A stretch of 64,000 nucleotides of DNA from Streptomyces sp. NBC_01232. Its GTDB lineage: Bacteria; Actinomycetota; Actinomycetes; Streptomycetales; Streptomycetaceae. The position numbers were made by a program, and so were the translations under genes. Below are positions 24,266 to 32,627 of this stretch, in pieces; positions within the stretch are counted from its first letter, which is position 1, and every line of letters starts with the position of its first letter. Location of the stretch: positions 1,116,001 to 1,180,000 of the forward strand of contig NZ_CP108518.1 in NCBI RefSeq assembly GCF_035989885.1. The letters run 5' to 3'. Below the pieces are notes generated by a model. The model was not told where the DNA came from. It did not search any database and saw nothing but the letters and a program-made list of their open reading frames with translations.

Positions 24266-25741
24266 ATGCCTTCCGACATATCTGCCATATCCGTTTCCCG
24301 GCGCCGGCGCGTCCCGGTGTGGCCGGTCCCCCTCGTGTGGACCCTGGTGCTCGGTCTGTGGGGGCTCTCCCGGCAGGACAGTGTGTGGCGGGACGAGGCG
24401 GCGACCTGGCAGGTGGCGGGGCGGTCGGCGTCCGAGATATGGGCGATGCTCGGGAACGTCGACGCCGTGCACGGCCTCTACTACCTGCTGATGCACGGCC
24501 TCTTCGAGGTCTTCGGGGCGAGCACGACGACGCTGCGGCTGCCGTCGGTGCTGGCCTTCTCGGCCGCCGCGGCGTGCGTGGCGCTGATCGGGGAGCGCCT
24601 GGCCGGCTTCTGGGCCGGGCTCGGCGGCGGTCTGGCCCTCGGGCTGCTGCCGGCGGTCCAGTTCTACCTCCAGGAGGGCCGGCCGTACGCGCTGGTCGCG
24701 GCGGGGGCCGCGTTCTCCACTCTGCTGCTGGTGTCGCTGGTGGAGCGCGGACCCGGACGGCGCGTCTGGCCGCGCTGGGCGGCGTACGGGACCGCCGTGC
24801 TGGTGTGCGCCCTGCTGAACTGGCTGTCCCTGCTGGTCCTGCCCGCGCACGCGGCGACCCTGGGGTGGGCGCGGGCCGGGCGCGGCGTGTGGCTGCGTTG
24901 GGCGGCGTACGCCTCGGGGGCGGTGGCGGGGGTGCTGCCGTTGATCCTGTTCAGCCGGGGCCAGTCCGACCAGGTGTCGTGGATACCGCCGTTGACCTGG
25001 CACATGCTGATCGGGCCGGGGATCCTCCTGGTGGCCGGCGGGCTGGGCGCGTGGGCGGAGCGGGCGGGCGGAGCGGGCCGCACGGGGCTCCCGGTGGCCG
25101 CGGTCGGTCTGCCGCTGCTGGCGGTGCCGCAGCTCGGGCTGATCGGGCTGTCCCTGGTGCAGCCGCTGTTCCTGGACCGGTACGTGCTGTTCAGCATGGT
25201 GGGTCTGGCCCTGCTGATCGGCGCCGCCCTGGGCTCCGCCGTACGGTCCTGCGCGCCCCGGTTCCCGAGGGCGGCGGGCCTGGTGGTGCCCGGGGTGGTC
25301 GGCGTCTCGCTGCTGGCCCTGCTGCCGGTGGAACTGGGCAAGCGGGCCCCGGCGAGCCGGATCGACGACGTCCTGGCGGTGGCCGGTGAGGTGGCCCGGC
25401 TGAAGCAGGACGGGGACGCGGTGCTGTTCGTCCCGGCCGCGCGGCGGGACACGGCGCTGGTGTCGCCCGGCGCGTTCACCGGCCTGTCCGACGTGGCGCT
25501 GGCCGAGTCCCCGGTGGCCTCGGCCACCCTGAAGGGCGAGGAGGCGGAGCCGGCGCGGATCCGTGCGGCGCTGCTCGGACAGCGGCGGGTGCTGCTGGTG
25601 ACGGACGCGGCGAAGGTGGCCAAGGCCCCGTCTGCGGAGCGCGACAGGACCAAGGCGGCGGTGCTGCGCGAGCACTTCGCGGTGGTGGCGGACCGGCAGG
25701 TGCGGGGGCGCCGGGTGACGGTGTACGAGCGGCGCGCGTAG
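24266..25741 (+). CDS. Membrane glycosyltransferase of the GT39/ArnT-like family
   Basis: 491 residues with about ten membrane helices. The first loop has the GT-C signature WRDEAATWQVAGRS (acidic pair DE) after helix 1, and later HGLYYLLMHGLFEVFG and LPSVLAFS, typical of glycosyltransferase family 39 proteins that use polyprenyl-phosphate sugars on the outer side of the membrane. The C-terminal 90 residues form an extracytosolic domain (ASRIDDVLAVAGEVARLKQD, VYERRA end). ATG 24266 (MPSDISAIS) was chosen; an in-frame ATG 60 bp upstream overlaps the likely promoter (TAGACT at 24216-24221). Acceptor unknown. Confidence 0.82.
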   Translation: MPSDISAISVSRRRRVPVWPVPLVWTLVLGLWGLSRQDSVWRDEAATWQVAGRSASEIWAMLGNVDAVHGLYYLLMHGLFEVFGASTTTLRLPSVLAFSAAAACVALIGERLAGFWAGLGGGLALGLLPAVQFYLQEGRPYALVAAGAAFSTLLLVSLVERGPGRRVWPRWAAYGTAVLVCALLNWLSLLVLPAHAATLGWARAGRGVWLRWAAYASGAVAGVLPLILFSRGQSDQVSWIPPLTWHMLIGPGILLVAGGLGAWAERAGGAGRTGLPVAAVGLPLLAVPQLGLIGLSLVQPLFLDRYVLFSMVGLALLIGAALGSAVRSCAPRFPRAAGLVVPGVVGVSLLALLPVELGKRAPASRIDDVLAVAGEVARLKQDGDAVLFVPAARRDTALVSPGAFTGLSDVALAESPVASATLKGEEAEPARIRAALLGQRRVLLVTDAAKVAKAPSAERDRTKAAVLREHFAVVADRQVRGRRVTVYERRA

Positions 25742-25798
25742 CGGGCGATCGGCTGCCGTCGTCCGACAAAAACGGGCCTGTCCGGTCATGTCCCGGGT

Positions 25799-25834
25799 TT
25801 CACAGGAGGTTCACCGAATTCACAGGAGATTCAT
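25799..25834. promoter_or_regulatory. Tandem TTCA-type direct repeats upstream of the secreted protease
   Basis: TTCACAGGAGGTTCA (25799) and TTCACAGGAGATTCA (25819), so TCA triplets fall at 25800, 25811, 25820 and 25831 (11, 9, 11 bp apart). The 11-bp steps with GTTCACC in one unit resemble Streptomyces PhoP-box repeats. They lie 50-85 bp before the ATG. Confidence 0.4.
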
Positions 25835-25882
25835 ACGGAACTCCAGCCTCCGGACATAGGTTCGGCGGGCAGGGTGGAAAAC

Positions 25883-26656
25883 ATGATCCATTCCACGCTC
25901 CCCCGAACGGCCCGGCGCACCCGTGCGCGGCGGGCGTCCCGGATCCTGCTCGCACTGGCCGCGATGGCCGCGTTGCTCGGCGTGGACGTGCCCGACGCCG
26001 CGGCCCGGCCGCCGCTCGGCGTCACCGCGCAGGCGCTGCCCGGAGCCACCGTGAACCGGGTCGGCGCACTGTTCGCGGGAGGGCAGGAGGGCGGCCATTT
26101 CTGCACGGCCGCCGTTGTGCACAGCGAGGACGGCGATGTGATCGCCACCGCCGCGCACTGTCTGGAGAACCCCGGCACGATCCTCTTCGCACCGGGCTAC
26201 CGCGACGGAAGGGCCCCGTACGGCTTCTGGAAGCTCACCGGCACGCACGTCGCCCCGGGCTGGACGGACGGCCAGGACCCGGACGACGACATCGCCTTCG
26301 TGACGGTGGCCCCGGTGGACGGCGACGGCCCGGCCGGAGCCGTCGAGGACCTCGTGGGCGGCTTCCCGGTCGCCGCCGAACAGCCGGACGACGCCAAGGC
26401 GACGGTCATCGGATACCCGCGGACCCTGGAGGCCCCGCTGCGCTGCGCGAATGCGACCTCCCTGCTCTCCGGGACCCAGCGCCGGATCGACTGCCCGGAC
26501 CTCACCGGCGGCACCAGCGGCAGCCCCTGGCTGGTCAACGGCGCGCTGGCCGGGGTCCTCGGGGGCTACGAGGGCGGCGGGAGCGTCCCGGAGATCTCCT
26601 ACAGCGCGGTCCTGGGCGACCGGGCCCTGGAGCTGTACGAGGAGGCCCGCTCGTAG
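25883..26656 (+). CDS. Secreted trypsin-like serine protease
   Basis: 257 residues. An N-terminal signal with a long arginine-rich head (RTARRTRARRASR) and hydrophobic core ILLALAAMAALLG ends near DAAA-RP, possibly a Tat or Sec signal. The chymotrypsin-fold triad is His92 (ATAAHC), Asp136 (DDDIAFV) and Ser214 (GGTSGSPW). Cys74/Cys93 and Cys188/Cys204 are placed for two disulfides. GTSGSP is the form seen in V8/glutamyl-type and peptidase S1 proteins of actinobacteria. ATG 25883 has GGGTGG upstream; a GTG at 25874 is in frame. Its stop codon lies inside the first unit of a 26-bp tandem repeat. Confidence 0.9.
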   Translation: MIHSTLPRTARRTRARRASRILLALAAMAALLGVDVPDAAARPPLGVTAQALPGATVNRVGALFAGGQEGGHFCTAAVVHSEDGDVIATAAHCLENPGTILFAPGYRDGRAPYGFWKLTGTHVAPGWTDGQDPDDDIAFVTVAPVDGDGPAGAVEDLVGGFPVAAEQPDDAKATVIGYPRTLEAPLRCANATSLLSGTQRRIDCPDLTGGTSGSPWLVNGALAGVLGGYEGGGSVPEISYSAVLGDRALELYEEARS

Positions 26657-26775
26657 GACCCGGTCGTGGGCCGCGCTCGTAGGTCCCGGTCGTGGGCTCC
26701 GGTCGTAGGTCCCGGTCGTGGGCTCCGGTCGTAGGGGCGTTGTCGCAGGTCCGGTCGTGAGTCCGGCCGTGGCCC
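26651..26775. repeat. 26-bp tandem repeat array after the protease gene
   Basis: Four and a fraction units of the form TCGTAGGTCCCGGTCGTGGG plus CTCCGG begin at 26651, 26677, 26703, 26729 and 26755. Units two and three are identical; the outer ones have diverged. Unit one contains the protease stop codon. It fills the gap to the convergent acyltransferase gene. Confidence 0.8.
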
Positions 26776-26778
26776 GAC

Positions 26779-27978
26779 CTAGCGGGAGACCGGGATTCGT
26801 TCGGCCTCGGGCGCGGAGGGCTGGGCGGGGAGGCGGCCGGTCGACGGTCCGCTCGCGGTGGCCGACCTGATGTCCTGCATCCCCCGGCGCAGCCGGTCGC
26901 GCAGCAGCCGGCCGAGCGGGCGTTCCACGAAGCGGTGGATGAGCCAGGCGAGCAGCAGCATCCCGGCGATCACACCGATGACCAGCGGTACGGGTGCCAC
27001 ATCGCGGCGGAAGTGATGGATGAAGGTCAGTCCGGCCAGCATGTGGATCAGGTAGAGCGGGTACGTCAGCGCTCCCGCGTGCTGGAGCCAGCGCCACTGG
27101 ACGCGGTCGAGCGAACCGAGGGCTATCGCCGCCATCAGGACGAAGCCCAGCGCGATGATCAGATGCGCGGGCCAGGCCGGCGTCTGACCGGTGGCCGCCC
27201 TGCCCAGGCTGGAGATCATCCGGGCGTGCACATGGTGCTGCGCGAGGAGGAACTGCACGCCGACGACGGCCCACAGGACGGCGTTCTGGCCGAAGCGGCG
27301 CATCAGGTAGAAGGCGATTCCGGCGATGAAGTAGGGGGACGAGGCCCCGGCCGCGAAGAAGGACAGCACACCGCTGTCGGCGGAGGGGGCCACGACACCG
27401 GCCAGGGTCCAGGCCGCACAGAACAGGACGCAGTTGCGGTAGGTCACGCCGCGCATGACCACCAGCGCGAACAGTACGTAGAACTTGAGCTCGACGAAGA
27501 GGGTCCAGTACGCGTCATCGATGTTCGGGACTCCGAGGCCGCCCTGCAGCATCGACAGGTTCACCACGACGTGGCTGAACGCCTTGACCTCCCTGACCTC
27601 GGGCCAGGTGAACAGCACGAGGGCGGTGAAGACCACGGCCACCCAGTAGGCGGGGAAGAGCCGGGAGATCCGGGACACCGCGAAGTCGCCCACGCTGCGG
27701 CCCCAGGCGCTCATGCAGATGACGAAGCCGCTGACCAGGAAGAAGATCTCGACGCCGAGCCAGCCGTAGACCGCGAACCGGTTGGCGATCGGGAAGATGT
27801 TCCGCGGCGGTTCGCCCCAGGCGCTCGCGAGGGCGAAGTAGTGGTAGAGGAGCACGCCGAGTGCGGCGAGGACCCGCACCCCGTCGAGGACCGCCAGGCG
27901 CCCGCCGGGGGCCGCTCCGGCAGACGTACGGCCCTTGCCGCCCGCCCGCGACTCTCCGGCTGAACTGCGCAAGCTCAT
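26779..27978 (-). CDS. Acyltransferase-3 family membrane protein (OafA-like)
   Basis: 399 residues, about ten membrane helices. Family motifs: LDGVRVLAALGVLLYHYFAL near the N-terminus (conserved His in YHY), GWLGVEIFFLVSGFVI, SRISRLFPAYWVAV (RxFP) and the C-terminal FVERPLGRLL. Such enzymes move acetyl or other acyl groups across the membrane onto sugars, peptidoglycan or antibiotics. No SGNH domain is attached. ATG 27978. No neighbour indicates the acceptor. The 141 bp before it hold a near-palindrome CCGCTCAGGTCAGCGG (28017-28032). Confidence 0.87.
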   Translation of the reverse strand: MSLRSSAGESRAGGKGRTSAGAAPGGRLAVLDGVRVLAALGVLLYHYFALASAWGEPPRNIFPIANRFAVYGWLGVEIFFLVSGFVICMSAWGRSVGDFAVSRISRLFPAYWVAVVFTALVLFTWPEVREVKAFSHVVVNLSMLQGGLGVPNIDDAYWTLFVELKFYVLFALVVMRGVTYRNCVLFCAAWTLAGVVAPSADSGVLSFFAAGASSPYFIAGIAFYLMRRFGQNAVLWAVVGVQFLLAQHHVHARMISSLGRAATGQTPAWPAHLIIALGFVLMAAIALGSLDRVQWRWLQHAGALTYPLYLIHMLAGLTFIHHFRRDVAPVPLVIGVIAGMLLLAWLIHRFVERPLGRLLRDRLRRGMQDIRSATASGPSTGRLPAQPSAPEAERIPVSR

Positions 27979-28119
27979 CCCCCGACCGCCTCCTTGAATG
28001 TATGACTGTCCGACTACCGCTCAGGTCAGCGGAACCCTACAGCGCACATACGAGCAGCTCACAGCCCTGCCCAGAGGTACGAGGCGGTGCGCCCCGGTTT
28101 GTCGGGCGCACCCGGCCGG

Positions 28120-28605
28120 CTACTCCAAGAGCTCGGCGGGGGCGTCGAACCAGGTCGGCTCATCACGCAGGGCCCGGTGGATCCTGTCCAGGCCGAACGG
28201 ATCCAGCGGCGGCAGTGCGTCCACCTCGAACCACGCCACTTCGAGGGATTCGTTGTCATTGGCCCGTGCCTCGCCGCCCGTCGCACGGCAGCGGAAGGTG
28301 ATGTCCTGGAATTGGCAGATGTCACCGTTGGGATAGGTCATCGGGTCCGTCATCTGGACGAGCACCACGCGCTCGGCGACGCAGCGCACCGCCGTCTCCT
28401 CGTACACCTCGCGCACGGCGGTCTCGGCGGGCTGCTCCCCCGGCTCGGCGATCCCGCCGATCACTGCCCACTGCCCGGTGTCGGAGCGCCGGCCGAGCAG
28501 CACCCGGCCGAGTTCGTCGAAGACGATGGCCGTGACCCCCGGCAGCAGAAGCAGCTGGTGTCCGGCGCTGGCGCGGATCTGACGGATGAAATCGGGTGTG
28601 GTCAT
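28120..28605 (-). CDS. NUDIX hydrolase
   Basis: 161 residues. NUDIX box GGIAEPGEQPAETAVREVYE followed by ETAV (about 66-89); the final Gly of the consensus is Ala. The framework (VTAIVFDELGRVLLGRRSDTGQW, VLVQMTDPMTYPNGD, CQFQDITFRCRATGGEARANDN) is like ADP-ribose or nucleoside-diphosphate hydrolases of the MutT-like group. It precedes nothing in an operon; lnt lies upstream on the same strand 36 bp away, so co-transcription is likely. Substrate unknown. Confidence 0.88.
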   Translation of the reverse strand: MTTPDFIRQIRASAGHQLLLLPGVTAIVFDELGRVLLGRRSDTGQWAVIGGIAEPGEQPAETAVREVYEETAVRCVAERVVLVQMTDPMTYPNGDICQFQDITFRCRATGGEARANDNESLEVAWFEVDALPPLDPFGLDRIHRALRDEPTWFDAPAELLE

Positions 28606-28641
28606 GCCCCGACCCTACGAGGCGACCGCCCCGGTACCGCC

Positions 28642-30267
28642 TCAGGCGTTCCGGCGCGAGCGGATCCGGCGGTACAGGAGCAGGCCGAGGCCGCCCGAGG
28701 CCAGCGCGATCAGTGCGTACTCGGGCAGCGGTCCGACGACCGTGGCCGGGGTGCTGCCCGAGCGCAGCGGGATCTCGGCGACGAGCGCGTCCGCGGTGAA
28801 CATCTTCGTCTGCGAGACGACCTTGCCGTCGGGGCGGATGACGGCGCTGACCCCGCTGGTGACGGGGACGAGGACGGTCCGGCTGTGCTCGACGGCGCGG
28901 ATCCGGTCCATGGCGAGCTGCTGGTAGGTCATCTGGGTCCGGCCGAAGGTGGCGTTGTTGCTCGGTACGGCGATCACCTGGGCGCCGGCCCGGACGGTGG
29001 AACGGACGGCGTCGTCGAAGGCGGCCTCGAAGCAGGTGACCATGCCGACACCGCTGCCGGCCATGTCGAAGACGCCGGGTTCCTTGCCGGGACCGAAGTC
29101 GCGGCGCACCCGGTCCACGTCGGAGCTGAAGAGGCGGACGACGGAGCGCATCGGGATCCGCTCGCCGAAGGGCTGGATCTTGCGCTTGTCGTAGGTCACG
29201 GTGGGGCCCTCGACCGGGTCCCAGAGGATCATCGTGTTGCGCAGCGGGCCGGTCTCCGGGGCCACCACGGCGCCGATGGCGACGGGCACGCCGATGGCCT
29301 TGACGGCCGTGTCGATGACGTCGTGGGCGTCGGGCTCCGCGTACGGGTCGAGGTCGGAGGAGTTCTCCGGCCAGACGACGAAGTCGGGCTTCGGGGCCCG
29401 CCCGGCCTTGACGTCCTCGGCGAGCTGGACCGTGCGCCTGGCGTGGTTGTCGAGGACGGCCCGGCGCTGGGAGTTGAAGTCGAGGCCGAGGCGGGGCACG
29501 TTGCCCTGGATGACGGCGACCACGGCGGTGCCGTCCTCGGCCGCGTCGGACACCAGGGGGCGGGCGGCGAGGCCGACGCCGATCGGGGCGGCGACGGTGA
29601 GCGCGGTCAGCGCGGCGGTGGTGCGGCCGGGGTGGCTGCGGGCGATGCGCAGGGCCTCGTAGAGACCGAATCCGCACAGGGCGACACCGAAGGAGAGCAG
29701 CGGGGTGCCGCCGAGGGCGACGAGCGGGGTGAAGACGCCGTCGGCCTGCCCGAAGGCGAGCTTGCCCCAGGGGAATCCGCCGAAGGGGGCCCGGGCCCGA
29801 AGCGCCTCGCCCGCGACCCAGACGGCGGCGGCGAACAGCGGCCAGGCCCGGAGCCGGCTGACCAGGGCGATACCGAGGCCGGTGAGGCCGACGAAAAGGG
29901 CTTCGAGGGTGCTCAGCGCCAGCCAGGGCACCGGGCCGACCTCCTCACCCGTCCAGACGAGCAGCGGCAGCAGGTAGCCGAGTCCGGCGAGCAGCCCGAG
30001 GCCGAAGCCCGCCCGGGCGCGGCGGCCGTGCAGGCACCCGGCGAGCAGCGCGAGGGCGAGGGGGGCCAGCCACCACAGCGGGCGGGGCGGGAAGCTGAGG
30101 TAGAGCAGCACGCCGGAGAGGGCGGCGAGCACGGCACGCAGCAGCAGGAACCCCTTCCGCTGCGCGGCGGACCGGGCGGTGGCGGCGGGCACGGCCGCGC
30201 CGGCCGGGGGCCGGTCGGCGGACTGCGAGGGCTCGTTCCCGGTCGCGCGGGTGACACTGCTGCTCAT
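28642..30267 (-). CDS. lnt: Apolipoprotein N-acyltransferase Lnt
   Basis: 541 residues. About eight membrane helices (45-240) carry a C-terminal nitrilase-type domain facing outside (about 265-500). The catalytic triad is visible: Glu in VVWPENSSDLD, Lys in KRKIQPFGERIP and Cys in GMVTCFEAAFDD. A last helix (YALIALASGGLGLLLY) anchors the end. It adds the third fatty acyl chain to the N-terminal cysteine of lipoproteins such as ModA and the lipoproteins of this window. Some actinobacteria fuse Lnt to Ppm1; here it is single. ATG at 30267. Confidence 0.93.
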   Translation of the reverse strand: MSSSVTRATGNEPSQSADRPPAGAAVPAATARSAAQRKGFLLLRAVLAALSGVLLYLSFPPRPLWWLAPLALALLAGCLHGRRARAGFGLGLLAGLGYLLPLLVWTGEEVGPVPWLALSTLEALFVGLTGLGIALVSRLRAWPLFAAAVWVAGEALRARAPFGGFPWGKLAFGQADGVFTPLVALGGTPLLSFGVALCGFGLYEALRIARSHPGRTTAALTALTVAAPIGVGLAARPLVSDAAEDGTAVVAVIQGNVPRLGLDFNSQRRAVLDNHARRTVQLAEDVKAGRAPKPDFVVWPENSSDLDPYAEPDAHDVIDTAVKAIGVPVAIGAVVAPETGPLRNTMILWDPVEGPTVTYDKRKIQPFGERIPMRSVVRLFSSDVDRVRRDFGPGKEPGVFDMAGSGVGMVTCFEAAFDDAVRSTVRAGAQVIAVPSNNATFGRTQMTYQQLAMDRIRAVEHSRTVLVPVTSGVSAVIRPDGKVVSQTKMFTADALVAEIPLRSGSTPATVVGPLPEYALIALASGGLGLLLYRRIRSRRNA

Positions 30268-30449
30268 CTGGCGGAGTGTACGTCCCCGCGCCTCGCGGAC
30301 CCGTAAGCGCCCGGCCGGGTCACCGGGACGGACGGCTCACGCCGGCCGTCCTCGCGCGACGCGGCGCCGGGGCGAGGTTCCGTTTTCGCCGCGGCCGGGT
30401 GCCTTGTGCGCCGCGGCCGGGTGACGCGGCCCCGTACCGACACCCAGTG

Positions 30450-30687
30450 CTGACGCCTTGCCCGCGTGCCGTCCGCTTCCCAGCGGGCGAACCGCTCGTA
30501 AGACGGTCTGCCACGGCCCGTACCGCTCGGGCAGGTCACGCCACGGAGCCCCGGTCCGCAAACGCCACAGCACACCATCGACCACCTGCCGGTGATCACG
30601 CCACGGCCGACCACGCCCGTCCACCTGCGGCAACAAGGGCTCCATCCACTCCCACACCACCTCCGTCAACCCACCTCGACCCGCCAC
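30450..30687 (-). pseudogene. Truncated, frameshifted IS5-family transposase (left end only)
   Basis: The GTG at 30687 opens with MAGRGGLTEVVWEWMEPLLP and continues VDGVLWRLRTGAPWRDLPE and RYGPWQT, the N-terminus of IS5-family (IS4-type DUF4096) transposases. After residue 61 the frame breaks: one extra T in GTCTTACGAG moves the expected YERFARWEADGT into the next frame. Similarity then fades near 30450 and no DDE catalytic region remains. The rest up to lnt (30268-30449) shows no gene. A second copy of the same IS end lies at 31975-32031. This is a decayed remnant, not a functional element. Confidence 0.85.
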
Positions 30688-30706
30688 AAGATCATTTTGG
30701 CCTTAG
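30657..30706. repeat. IS end, direct repeat copy 1
   Basis: Bases 30657-30694 match 31975-32012 at 37 of 38 positions (C30682/T32000), and GGCCTTAG recurs at both outer ends (30699-30706 and 32024-32031) with a 7-nt length difference between. It includes the first codons of the transposase remnant. Confidence 0.85.
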
Positions 30707-30755
30707 CATGGGCACGCCATCCCCCCGTGCCGTGTCCAGCCGACGGAAGACACCC

Positions 30756-31964
30756 ATGCGCCTCCAGCGGATATCCGCCGCGACCGCGGCCCTCGCCGCG
30801 CTCACCAGCCTCGCCACCGCCTGCGAGGACTCCCCCAAGCCGGGCTCGCCCGCCGCGAGCCCTTCCGCGAGCGCTCTGGGCGCCGCCCCCGCCTCCCCCA
30901 CGGCCGCCGGCGCCGCGCCCGCCACGCTGGCCGGGGCGCAGGCCCACGTACAGCAGTACACGTCCTGCGAGAACCTCAGCACCGACCCGAACGACAGCCG
31001 GGTGCCGCTGAGCGGGTTCATCGGCGCCGGGGACTGGGGCATCACGGAGCGCGGCGTCTGCACGGACAAGAAGGCGCGGGGCGAGATCGTCCTCTTCCTG
31101 ACCCCGGACATGAAGGCCTTCCAGCAGGCCGCCAAGGACCACACCGCGAAGCTGCTCGCCGAGGGCCGGAACGACACCGACCTCGCCAGCCGCACGGTCG
31201 TGGGCAAGACCTTCGCCCTGACCGCGCTCAAGACCGCCACCGCCGTGTCCCTGGTCGACCCGCCCAACTCCGACCTGCGCATCCTCAGCTGCAACCCCGA
31301 CGTCTTCGTCCCGGAGGGGTTCAAGAAGGAGAAGGCCCTGGTCGAGGGCTGCTTCCTCACCGACTACGTCAACAGCCCCGACGGCCAGGGCAGCCCCCAC
31401 CGCGGGGCGGTCCGCGACCCCTCCACCGAGGGAGCCGCGAAGACGGGCCAGCCGTCCACCGGCAGCCCGGGTCTGCCGAGCGCCGGCAGCATCGCCGAGC
31501 TGAAGAAGCTCGTCAGCCCGCACACGGTCGACTGCACGAGCATGGAGGTCACCGACGAGCCGGTACAGTCGATCGACTACATGCCGGTCGTCGACGGCCC
31601 CGCGAGCGCTTGGGGCGTCAAGCAGCGAGCGGTCTGCGGCCAGCTCGGCGGGGAGCAGCGCGCGCACAACCTGAACTGGCTGGACACCGTCTCCGACATG
31701 AAGACCCTCCAGACCAAGGCCAAGGCGGCGCAGCTGGCCGACCTGAAGGACGACGGGCGCCTCAAGGCCACTGCGAGCAAGCTGCTGGTCGGCACGAACA
31801 TCGCCGTGGAGACCAACAACGCGAACGTCCGCCGCGGGCTGTACCAGCTCCAGTTCCTGTACCTGAACTGCGAGACCGGCTTCACCGCGCCGCCGGCCGG
31901 CTACCGGCTGGAGAAGGCCCAGGTCGAGGGCTGCGTCCTGACCAACTACGAGCGCCCGAGCTGA
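30756..31964 (+). CDS. Secreted lipoprotein with an internal domain duplication
   Basis: 402 residues. Signal peptide ends ALTSLATAC (lipobox Cys23). After an Ala/Pro/Ser-rich spacer come two related domains of about 150 residues. The first ends LSCNPDVFVPEGFKKEKALV plus EGCFLTDY; the second ends LNCETGFTAPPAGYRLEKAQ plus VEGCVLTNY. Each also has an early Cys (TSCENL; VDCTSM) and a middle Cys (RGVCTD; RAVCGQ), so three cysteines repeat in register. No known domain is recognised. The gene is flanked by two copies of an IS end in the same orientation, 50 bp upstream and 10 bp downstream. ATG 30756 has CGGAAGA upstream. Confidence 0.8.
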   Translation: MRLQRISAATAALAALTSLATACEDSPKPGSPAASPSASALGAAPASPTAAGAAPATLAGAQAHVQQYTSCENLSTDPNDSRVPLSGFIGAGDWGITERGVCTDKKARGEIVLFLTPDMKAFQQAAKDHTAKLLAEGRNDTDLASRTVVGKTFALTALKTATAVSLVDPPNSDLRILSCNPDVFVPEGFKKEKALVEGCFLTDYVNSPDGQGSPHRGAVRDPSTEGAAKTGQPSTGSPGLPSAGSIAELKKLVSPHTVDCTSMEVTDEPVQSIDYMPVVDGPASAWGVKQRAVCGQLGGEQRAHNLNWLDTVSDMKTLQTKAKAAQLADLKDDGRLKATASKLLVGTNIAVETNNANVRRGLYQLQFLYLNCETGFTAPPAGYRLEKAQVEGCVLTNYERPS

Positions 31965-31974
31965 CACACGGCCG

Positions 31975-32031
31975 CCACCTCCGTCAACCCACCTCGACCT
32001 GCCACAAGATCAATTATCAGACAGGCCTTAG
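31975..32031. repeat. IS end, direct repeat copy 2
   Basis: Second copy of the IS5-type left end: on the minus strand it reads GGCCTGTCTGATAATTGATC and then the first eight transposase codons (GTGGCAGGTCGAGGTGGG...), ending abruptly 10 bp from the lipoprotein stop. Only the end survives. Confidence 0.8.
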
Positions 32032-32034
32032 GCC

Positions 32035-32550
32035 CTAGCGGGCGAGGGTGCGCAGGTGGGTGCGGATGACGCGGACGGCGTTCTCGGCGTCGTCGACGGT
32101 GACGGTGAACCGTTTGCCGTCGTCGAGTGTGAGGGCGACTCCCTCGCCGCGGCGGACGATGATCGCGGTTCCCTTCTCGGGGCGCCAGCGGTGGCCCCAG
32201 CCTCCCCATTGCTGCGGGGTGATGCTGGGGACGAATTCGGCGGAGGCCACGTGCGCGAGCCGGATCCTGCGGCGGGGCACCCCTATGTGGCCGCAGCGCA
32301 CTTCCAGGGCCTCGGCGTCGATGGTGACGGCGACGTGCACGAAGGCCAGGGTGCCGTAGAGGATGAGCAGCCCGACGGCGAGACAGCCGATCACGGACAT
32401 GAGGAGCGGGATGATGCCGGCGGTCCAGGCGTAGTCGACGGCGAGTTCGATGCCGAGCGCCAGACAGGCGGCACCGGCGGCTGCCAGCAGCCACTGCGCG
32501 CGGTTGGAGGCCCGGCCCGCCCAGAGCGGACCCGGAGGGTGACCCGTCAT
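32035..32550 (-). CDS. Membrane protein with PH-like cytosolic domain
   Basis: 171 residues. Two adjacent membrane helices (about 17-60; LLAAAGAACLALGIELAVD and GIIPLLMSVIGCLAVGLLIL) followed by a 100-residue beta-rich domain: VTIDAEALEVRCGHIGVPRR, IRLAHVASAEFVPSITPQQWGG, KGTAIIVRRGEGVALTLDDG and a final helix. The layout matches bacterial PH-domain (bPH) membrane proteins, which are small, mostly uncharacterised. ATG 32550; a GTG at 32568 is in frame. The C-terminal stop almost abuts the IS remnant. Confidence 0.75.
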   Translation of the reverse strand: MTGHPPGPLWAGRASNRAQWLLAAAGAACLALGIELAVDYAWTAGIIPLLMSVIGCLAVGLLILYGTLAFVHVAVTIDAEALEVRCGHIGVPRRRIRLAHVASAEFVPSITPQQWGGWGHRWRPEKGTAIIVRRGEGVALTLDDGKRFTVTVDDAENAVRVIRTHLRTLAR

Positions 32551-32627
32551 GAGTAGCAGCGTACTCACGTTCCTCTTGCCCGCCACTGACTCTCGCCCAC
32601 TCGGCTCCGCAGGGCCGGCGCCCCGCC

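Noticed and set aside
26651..26775. CRISPR or iteron array
   Set aside because: 26-bp units abut directly, with no spacers; no replication gene nearby.
30657..32031. Intact composite transposon carrying the lipoprotein gene
   Set aside because: Both IS copies lack the DDE region and far ends, and no target duplication can be recognised.
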